A DNA stretch of 64,000 bases, taken from the NCBI GenBank assembly GCA_951217055.1, contig OX578276.1:119544979-119608978 (forward strand). The letters run 5' to 3'. The DNA is from Gerris lacustris. Taxonomy: Eukaryota; Arthropoda; Insecta; Hemiptera; Gerridae. Numbering within the stretch: position 1 is the first letter of the stretch; the number at the start of each line of letters is the position of its first letter. The notes under the pieces are model-generated. The model did no database searches and was not told the origin of the DNA. It worked only from the letters and a program-made list of their open reading frames with translations. A program made the position numbers and the translations under genes. Shown piece by piece: positions 57,418 to 64,000 of this stretch.

Positions 57418-58740
57418 AATAAATTATATATAACTATGCACTATTGTGATTCTGTTTTTTTTCCCTTCTTTTCTAATAAAGGCCTATAAACACTAATATT
57501 AGACGAAATAATTCTTTCTTGTGATATATTGGTACTTATTTTCTTATCTTGTGATGGTATATATTTACTTAAGTATATTTTAAGATACAACTAATTTTTT
57601 CCTTTGGTTTTTATATTTATTGTATAATTATAGAAGTAAATTATATTATATTATGCTATTTTATAAATAAATGTGTAATTAAATTTCAAACATAATTATA
57701 ATGATATTTAATTATAAACAAAGATAGTTTATAATTAATGTAAACTAATTATTATTAAGTAATTTTTGTGCAGCAAACAGCATGTTGTATTATTTTGTTA
57801 AATTTCTATTCTTAATAAGTATTCAGACAGAATATTCATGTTACCAGTATGTAGCTGGCTGAGCTTAGCAATTCATTTTGACCCTTTGAGCCTCAAAATG
57901 AATATCTCTCTATGTATCTCTATATTAGGGGACATATGATATCTCTTCTCTCACTCACTGATGGTGGTCATACAAAGCGACTTGTTCCATTTCAGTATAA
58001 CAATAATAATAATTATGCTTTAACTTCTTATTATTTTCAATCACAATATTTATTTATATATTATTTTAAATTATTTATGATTAAGCTTTATTATTTAAGG
58101 TAATGATTGTAATAATAATAATCAATATATATATATATATATATATATATATTTCCTATATATAATGCCAAAAAAATATTATACTGCTTGTACAGCCAGC
58201 ATAAAATTGATATACTATGATTTATTATGTGTTATTGTCTTTTATTTGTGTTATTTTATAAGATTCCTTAAAGGTATTTATGAAACTCATTTCTGTTTTT
58301 ATATAAAGATTATTTTTTTATTCTTGAGATAGAGCATTTTGTAATTAAATGTAAAAAATTTCAACTAATTAAAGAATTTTGGTAATTTAGAGTAAAACTC
58401 AATTTGTGAATTTAATCAGTTTGTTTTAAGAAATAAAAGCCAAATTTTTAATTCTAGTTGGTTTTAACCATTCTTATATGAGTTTAAATGTTTATTAAGC
58501 AATCTTCTCATACAATCTTAACAATAAATTTAGTTTGTCCATAACACTTATTTGAATATAGGATTCAGTTTAACTATTTCTTCTCCAATACAGCTCATTA
58601 TTGATTACTCTGTATTTGCTTCTACTGTACATTGGTTTGTGAAGTGGCTGAACTCTATATCCATAGTTTGTCCCGGTGCTGGGATCTATTTTTCTCTGGA
58701 TGTCTTCTATATCCATAGTTTAGTTTACTGTCTGTTGTAG
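57418..58740. other. AT-rich intergenic DNA
   Basis: Contains an (AT)n microsatellite at about 58124-58152. No certain gene. A possible small exon after TCTCCAATACAG near 58594 (11 codons to a GTACAT) is too weak to call. Confidence 0.4.
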
Positions 58741-59113
58741 AACATCCCGATTCATGGTTTACTCTGAAAAGTCCACAAGTGAGTTCATTCTTTTTAAGTT
58801 CTAACTTGTTGTTCCTCACCACCATACTGAGGACATGTTATATTAAAACTTCTATTTCAATACCTGCTTCAGCTTTGAAACCAAGCTTTGCACCAGGGTA
58901 CTCAAGAGTATTATTTGTTATTTGTGTTATATACTAAATGATAAACTAAGATGATTTGATTGATTAATAATAATGGGTTTAAATATTGATTAAGTGGGGT
59001 TTATTCTCTTGGGAGCTTTTCAGGAGGAACCACGATTAGGGATATGTGCCAAACAAGTGGTAAATATGATGATAGAAGAATCACTTCTAAGAAGTGCTCC
59101 TAGAACTGTTTAA
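58741..59113 (+). CDS. Possible last two exons of an unidentified gene
   Basis: TGTCTGTTGTAG precedes a 38-bp segment ending CCACAA|GTGAGT (58741-58778); GAGCTTTTCAG then precedes 59024-59113, which ends in TAA. Joined, one frame reads HPDSWFTLKSPQ, then EEPRLGICAKQVVNMMIEES and LLRSAPRTV. The second frame is also open to an earlier stop, so the reading is not unique. No family is recognised and no further upstream exons were found. The sites fit splice consensus well, but the coding length is too short for confidence. Confidence 0.25.
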
Positions 59114-60261
59114 GGTATACTGTAAAACAAAAAATTGCTTAGAGAGTGGACCATGTCTAGATAAAATGTTTATTAACAATAGTAGTTTCAAGTAAGCAGT
59201 AGAGAATTATCAGACTGGCTTGGCTTGATCATTCTTGACCTTTTTTCTCACATGTAATTTTTCAATTTTTTCTGCTGGCTTGCTATTAACACGCTCATGG
59301 CGGACAATGCTCAAGGAACCTGGTTGGTTCGAGCTAAAATGGGGCAAGCCACCTTCCAGGAACGTGCTCTCCCAACTGCACTTTTCATATTTTCTAATTC
59401 CCAGGCCCTCGGTTTAGATTCTACTTAACTAATTAGCCCTGTAGAGAGCATCTGCATGGTTCTATATCTATACATGCTTTCTGCTCTCTCCTAGCTTTTT
59501 TCATTAGTTTGATTCTTTGTTTTATTCCCCAGGCACTACATTGTACCAAGCAATTGTTGTTCGTCTGTTGTGAACATGTTAAAATTTAGCTAAGTATTTG
59601 GGTTTAAAATGTTTATTTTATTTATTCTTTTGTTAAAGTGCAACTAACATGATGTAATATACATATTGGAATTTCTGTCCCTTTCACTAAAAAACCAACT
59701 ACACGTTTTTTTTTTTTTTATAGAAAAATAATTTATTTATTTTTTATTATACATTAAGTTAATATTAAACTTCTAAGAGTCAGTAAATAATTTATGCTTA
59801 AAATTTTCTATAATCTAATTAAATTCAAAGTAGATACAGTTTTTATAATGGTGCTATTAAAATTGAAATTTTTATAAATTATTTATTTTAAAATAAAAAC
59901 TTTTGCTGACTCCTCATCTCTCCATTACAAATGAAATCTGTCTTTCTTTAATCAATAAACATTTTCAAAAATCAGCTACATCCCTATTCACTCTATCCAA
60001 TTTTTTTAAATATGATTTTACTGTCTTTTGGTTACATTTTTGTTTTATTTAGTTATTGTATATGTTTTTTTAAATGTATTTATTCTGTATTAATTTTATG
60101 TTTATTAATAATAGTTGTTATTAAATTTTTGTTCAGAAGTTCAGAAGGATAGCCATTAAACTATTTCTTCTTCTATTGATACAATAGTTTCAAGAAAATG
60201 GGGGGAGGGGGATTCTAATATCTAGTTATAGGTTCAATATTTTTATATTTGTGTTCTCTAA
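59114..60261. other. AT-rich intergenic DNA, no gene seen
   Basis: A frame at 59235-59417 crosses moderately GC-rich sequence (GGAACCTGGTTGGTTCGAGC) but has no recognisable domain. The rest is A/T-rich. Confidence 0.4.
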
Positions 60262-60663
60262 AGCTCTGGTTTCCTAGGAGGACAGTGTCGTTATATAGCG
60301 GTCTAGCCATCGTGACGTCACTGCGGTGGACGTAAAATTATGGCTGTTTTAACAGTGACCAAAGATATCAACTTATAACGACATTGAGAGCTCTTGATTC
60401 ATTACAAAATCAATTAATATTTTGTCCTCTTCATTGGTTTACATCGTCTGTACTTATTTTATTGCATAAGATGTTCAATTCTATTAGAAAAAAAGTTTCA
60501 AAACTATTTCACCCTTATTATGAGGGTCATAAAAATGACCTCACCGTTATTTGACATTCTCCGTTTACAACACTCTATAGACAACCAACATTATTTTGTT
60601 TATACTGTCAACGTTTATCACGACTGCTAAACTACGCCACCGTTCTCCTGGGATATCAGAGCT
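60262..60663. mobile_element. PIF/Harbinger-type MITE, 402 bp
   Basis: The ends AGCTCTGGTTTCCTAGGAGG and, inverted, AGCTCTGATATCCCAGGAGA differ at only a few positions, and TAA flanks both sides (60259-60261 and 60664-60666), matching the TWA target of PIF/Harbinger transposons. It has no coding capacity. Confidence 0.78.
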
Positions 60664-60835
60664 TAAGAGAAGTCCTTCATAAGTATTGAAAGAAAAAAGA
60701 TGAAATTTTATGTATTTCTCTAAGAATTATCATATACTTAACAGTTCAGAGCTTCAGTTAATTATTTGCAGTACTGTGTTTAATTTTTTATTTTTTTATT
60801 TTAACTTAATAAATATTTTTGTATTTATATACTTG

Positions 60836-61415
60836 TAGTCCACAGGCCACCATAGGAAGTGAGTCGCTGATTGATAAAGTTTTCTTACCTTATGGAATCG
60901 CTTATTTATGCCTTGTCCACCGATGAATTGGGTATATGGCAACTGGGCGCTGGGCCATTTCTTTTTTGTTGACATGCCATACTTGCCTTTTGCGGGAACA
61001 TTGAAAAGAGATAGATAAAATTTTGATTTTCACAGGATCGTTTAATTAAATTATTTAAAAAACAGTGGTAAAGGTGGCTACCGATACGAGTGGGCCGTTT
61101 TCTTTTCAACGTCCCCGCAGAGCGATATGTTTGGGGCGGTGGACACCCCAAACGGCCCACTCTTATCGGTGGCCACCTTTACCACTGTTTTTTAAATAAT
61201 TTAATTAAACGATCCTGTGAAAATCAAAATTTTATCTATCTCTTTTCAATGTTCCCGCACAAGGGCAAGTTTGGCATGTCAACAAAAAAGAAATGGCCCA
61301 GCGCCCAGTTGCCATATACCCAATTCATCGGTGGACAAGGCATAAATAAGCGATTCCATAAGGTAAGAAAACTTTATCAATCAGCGACTCACTTCTTATG
61401 GTAGCCTGTGGACTA
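60836..61415. repeat. 580-bp near-perfect palindrome with an exon-like frame in each arm
   Basis: TAGTCCACAGGCCACCATAG at the left end is mirrored at the right end, and the arms of about 265 bp match almost throughout, meeting around a spacer at about 61104-61148. TA lies at each outer edge. In the right arm, 61249-61362 is an open frame starting MFPHKGKFGMSTKKKWPSAQ and ending GINKRFHK at a consensus donor (AAG|GTAAGA). The left arm has the same sequence inverted, with the donor kept but a 1-base deletion near the start codon. It could be a foldback transposon with a captured exon or an inverted duplication of a host exon. The protein is not recognised. Confidence 0.85.
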
Positions 61416-62214
61416 TTGTTCATTGGTAATTAAAATAAACATGTTTATAAATCATGAACTAAGTTGGGGAAAAAACAAATTATAATTTATGCTGTTATAA
61501 CTGCTAGTACTTTTATTTGAGATCTGTGATTATTTTATTTATTTATTTATTTATTTTTATGGCACTAAGTAATAAAGTTGCCTTGCTTCAAATTGTGATG
61601 GTGCATACAGCAATTGGCCTGAAAAAATACTGCTTTTGTTTATTTATATTATAATTTTAATGTTATTATAAAATTTCCTATTTTTATACGTAGTTATTTG
61701 AACAAAAATGTAGTAGATCGGATGTAAGATTTTATAAATTTGCATAATTGTATTTTATTTTTAGTGTAATAATTATATTCTTAATTATTGTTGTTGAATC
61801 TTATTTTTCTTGATTTTCACATTCTTTTCTTCATAGAAGCTTATTTTATTTTATCATATTTACTATGCTCAGTCTAAGTTTGCAAACATGAGCTTAAAAT
61901 TTAAAATTGGAATTTTAGAATGGAAAGATTCTCTGTTTATCTCTTCTTAGAGACTTTTTTTTTAGTAAAACTAACAGTGGCACTAATATGAAGTGATTAA
62001 GATCGCTAAATCTATTAAATTGTATCTAAATAATTTTTAAAAAAGAAAAGTACAAAAGTACACAAGTACAAAAGTTCCTCTGAAATATTAATAATAACTA
62101 CTTTGCTCTCCGATGCATAGGAACAGAGAAATAAAACAAATAGTGAATGTTTTTTGGTTTTTTTTTTTTCAATGTAACTCTACTTGCACAGGACTTTCAT
62201 TCCCGCAAACTTGG
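61416..62214. other. AT-rich intergenic DNA, no gene seen
   Basis: Includes an (ATTT)n stretch near 61530-61556. No gene was recognised. Confidence 0.5.
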
Positions 62215-63069
62215 TTTTTAGGGTTTTCGAAGATACATACTTCTCAAAACCCTTATCCAGTGGGTGATGTGTCCGTCTGTCTGTTGCTCTTTGGTTCATA
62301 GTGCCAGAACTATTTATGCTAAAGAGCTGAAATTTAAAACACTTTTTCCGGCGCAACTTTTTGACCGAGCCATAGGAAAAATATGCAGAAGTTGATATTA
62401 AATATGCGCCTGCACAATTCGCAAAAATGTATATTTTTTTTTTAAATTTTCGAGTGGGGTATCAAATGAAAGCTGCTGAATAGTAGGTTACAAATATATT
62501 TGCTTATGCTTTTTTAAATTTTGCATTCATTATTAGTTTTATGAGTTGAAATAAACCTTACCCCCCCCCCCCCCCAAGCACTCACTATATCACGTCTGGT
62601 CCTAAAATTTTGAAATAATTCATTATAATATCTTATTGTGGGAAGATGAAAATTCCGGGAGGGCATTCCCAATTTTTAAAAATTGCTAAGTTTGTGGGCG
62701 CACATGTGCAGTGTGCCCAAAATTTTATTTTTTTAAAATTTTGAGTGGGGTATCAAATGAAAGCTGCTGAAGAGTATGATACAAATGTATATGTGCTTTT
62801 TAAATTTTGCATTCTTTACCTCTTTTATGTGTTGAAATATACCAAAACAATCGCCCCCCCCCCCCCGCCAACCACAATATAACAGCTGGTCATAAAATTT
62901 TGAAATAATTCATGGTTATGGTGGGGCGATGAAAATAATCTGAAAAAATGTAATTTACTTGTCGTTATTACCGATAAAAAAAATTGTGCCCCCTGGGGGA
63001 TCAAACCAATCACCAAAAAAATCATAAGTACATATCGGGTATGTTTGATCACCTACGAAACCCTAAAAA
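62215..63069. mobile_element. Dispersed element (R3 family) with inverted ends and internal duplication
   Basis: Starts TTTTTAGGGTTTTCGAAG and ends with the complement of CTTTTTAGGGTTTCGTAGG. The inside holds two copies of a ~290-bp unit (about 62430-62700 and 62720-62960), each with GAGTGGGGTATCAAATGAAA, a poly-C run and AAAATTTTGAAATAATTCAT. Confidence 0.65.
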
Positions 63070-63139
63070 GTACCCTGTGATTTTATACTAGTGGCTCTGG
63101 TCCCTATACAATACATATCCATTAATTATTAATTATAGC

Positions 63140-63190
63140 TACTCGACCTTTTAGAAGGAACCATGATGTGTATTTTGTCTGGACTACATT
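63140..63190. mobile_element. Stray terminus of the foldback family at 24.2 kb
   Basis: CTACTCGACCTTTTAGAAGG and TTGTCTGGACTA match the right end of 24198-25182. Confidence 0.55.
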
Positions 63191-63660
63191 AAGCACAATA
63201 AATAATATAATTTATATCAAATATTTAAAAGGGTAAAACAATCTGTTTATTTATGTTATTTTCTGTAGGGAAAGTTTAGATTAATATACCATCTTCTGCA
63301 TGGGTTGGCAGCCTTTTTGTCTTAAGGGTGCAATACCAGATTTGAAAATCGCCGAGGGCGCACACATTAATAGAAAGTCGACACTTCAAAAAACTCAATT
63401 ATAAGTAAATAAATAAATAACAATAATCAACAAACAATTGAAATAAAAATGAACTACAATAAGCAAATAAATAAAAATGAACGAAAAATCCACACCAAAT
63501 GTCCACGGAAAATAAACGCTCTAACAAGAGGATCAGTCTTAATTTAGTCTCCGACATCATAGGACTCGCCCACAACATATTTTATTTATAATGCAACTCT
63601 AGTTCTTCCAAAAAAATTGGTAGGCTCTTTTTTAATTATTATTCTATCTTTAGCTTTCAT

Positions 63661-64000
63661 TTTTAGGGTTTCGTTGGTAAAACCAAAAAAAGAAACCCTT
63701 ATAGTTTTGTTCCTGTGTCTGTCTGTCTGTCAGTCACTCTGTACGGTTCCAATAACTTTTGAATCAAGAGATAAAAACCTTAAACTTTCCAGTATTAACG
63801 ATCGTTTTGACGCACACACTGAAAAATATACCAAACAAAATTATCAACTGGTCAAATCCAAAATGGCGGATAACTCACGTCACGTGAAAAAATATTTTTT
63901 TAAATTTTGAGGGGTATCAAATGAAAGGTATTGAAGAGTAGATTTCAAAACTATATAATAGTTGTGGAAAGTGTTTAATTTTCCATGCCTTTTTGTCAAA
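63661..64000 (+). repeat. Dispersed repeat R3, left part, cut by the window end
   Basis: Starts TTTTTAGGGTTTCGTTGG like the 62.2-kb element, then follows 37950-38600 closely (TTATAGTTTTGTTCCTGTGT, CCAATAACTTTTGAATCAAG, GGTATTGAAGAGTAGATT, GTTGTGGAAAGTGTTTAATT). Confidence 0.75.

Overview
The window is nuclear DNA of an animal, most likely an arthropod and probably an insect. It is strongly AT-rich, its genes are split by GT-AG introns of 0.1 to 4.5 kb, and the space between exons is packed with small DNA transposons, SINE-like elements, foldbacks and microsatellites. The species cannot be fixed from the sequence alone; a hemipteroid insect is only a guess. No rRNA gene, functional tRNA gene, CRISPR array or prokaryotic operon was seen.

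Three complete protein-coding genes can be rebuilt exon by exon with consistent reading phase. (1) Cullin-5 on the minus strand (28345 down to 11464; 15 coding exons, 776 aa) is the scaffold of SOCS-box/Elongin-BC ubiquitin ligases. (2) HUS1 on the plus strand (29300-35393; 6 exons, 277 aa) is a subunit of the 9-1-1 DNA-damage clamp. (3) A BTB-BACK-Kelch gene of the KLHL1/4/5 group on the plus strand (40440-50930; 12 exons, 611 aa) is a likely CUL3 substrate adaptor. Cul5 and Hus1 are divergent, with start codons 954 bp apart, so they probably share a promoter region. At the left edge, 791-980 is an isolated last exon of a von Willebrand factor D protein (vitellogenin-like at best). Two small exon-like blocks near 58.7-59.1 kb and one inside a 580-bp palindrome at 60.8-61.4 kb may belong to unidentified genes.

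Layout: 0-11 kb is repeat-rich, with the VWD exon, tandem repeats, a MITE with a matching empty site, hairpins, an inverted pair of hammerhead-ribozyme-like motifs and a tRNA-derived SINE. 11.4-28.4 kb is Cul5 with a MITE, a SINE, a 1-kb foldback and older repeats in its introns. 28.4-35.6 kb is the divergent promoter and Hus1, with a 1.4-kb inverted-repeat transposon in intron 1 and a hAT element nested in another MITE in intron 3. 35.9-40 kb holds a decayed Gypsy pol fragment, a three-unit tandem array and dispersed repeats with long TA microsatellites. 40.4-51.2 kb is the Kelch gene with piggyBac-type elements, a mariner remnant and a third hammerhead-like motif. 51.3-64 kb is mostly transposon: a piggyBac MITE, a foldback of transposase ends, a 2.15-kb hAT element, a Harbinger-type MITE and a large palindrome.

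The best-supported observations beyond the genes are transposon families dated by exact target-site duplications (8-bp hAT, TTAA piggyBac, TAA Harbinger, and 4-bp and 6-bp families of uncertain class), the hammerhead-like motifs with loop-less palindromic stem III, and the 580-bp palindrome carrying an exon-like open frame. All homology calls are from recognition of protein motifs by eye; no database search was run.
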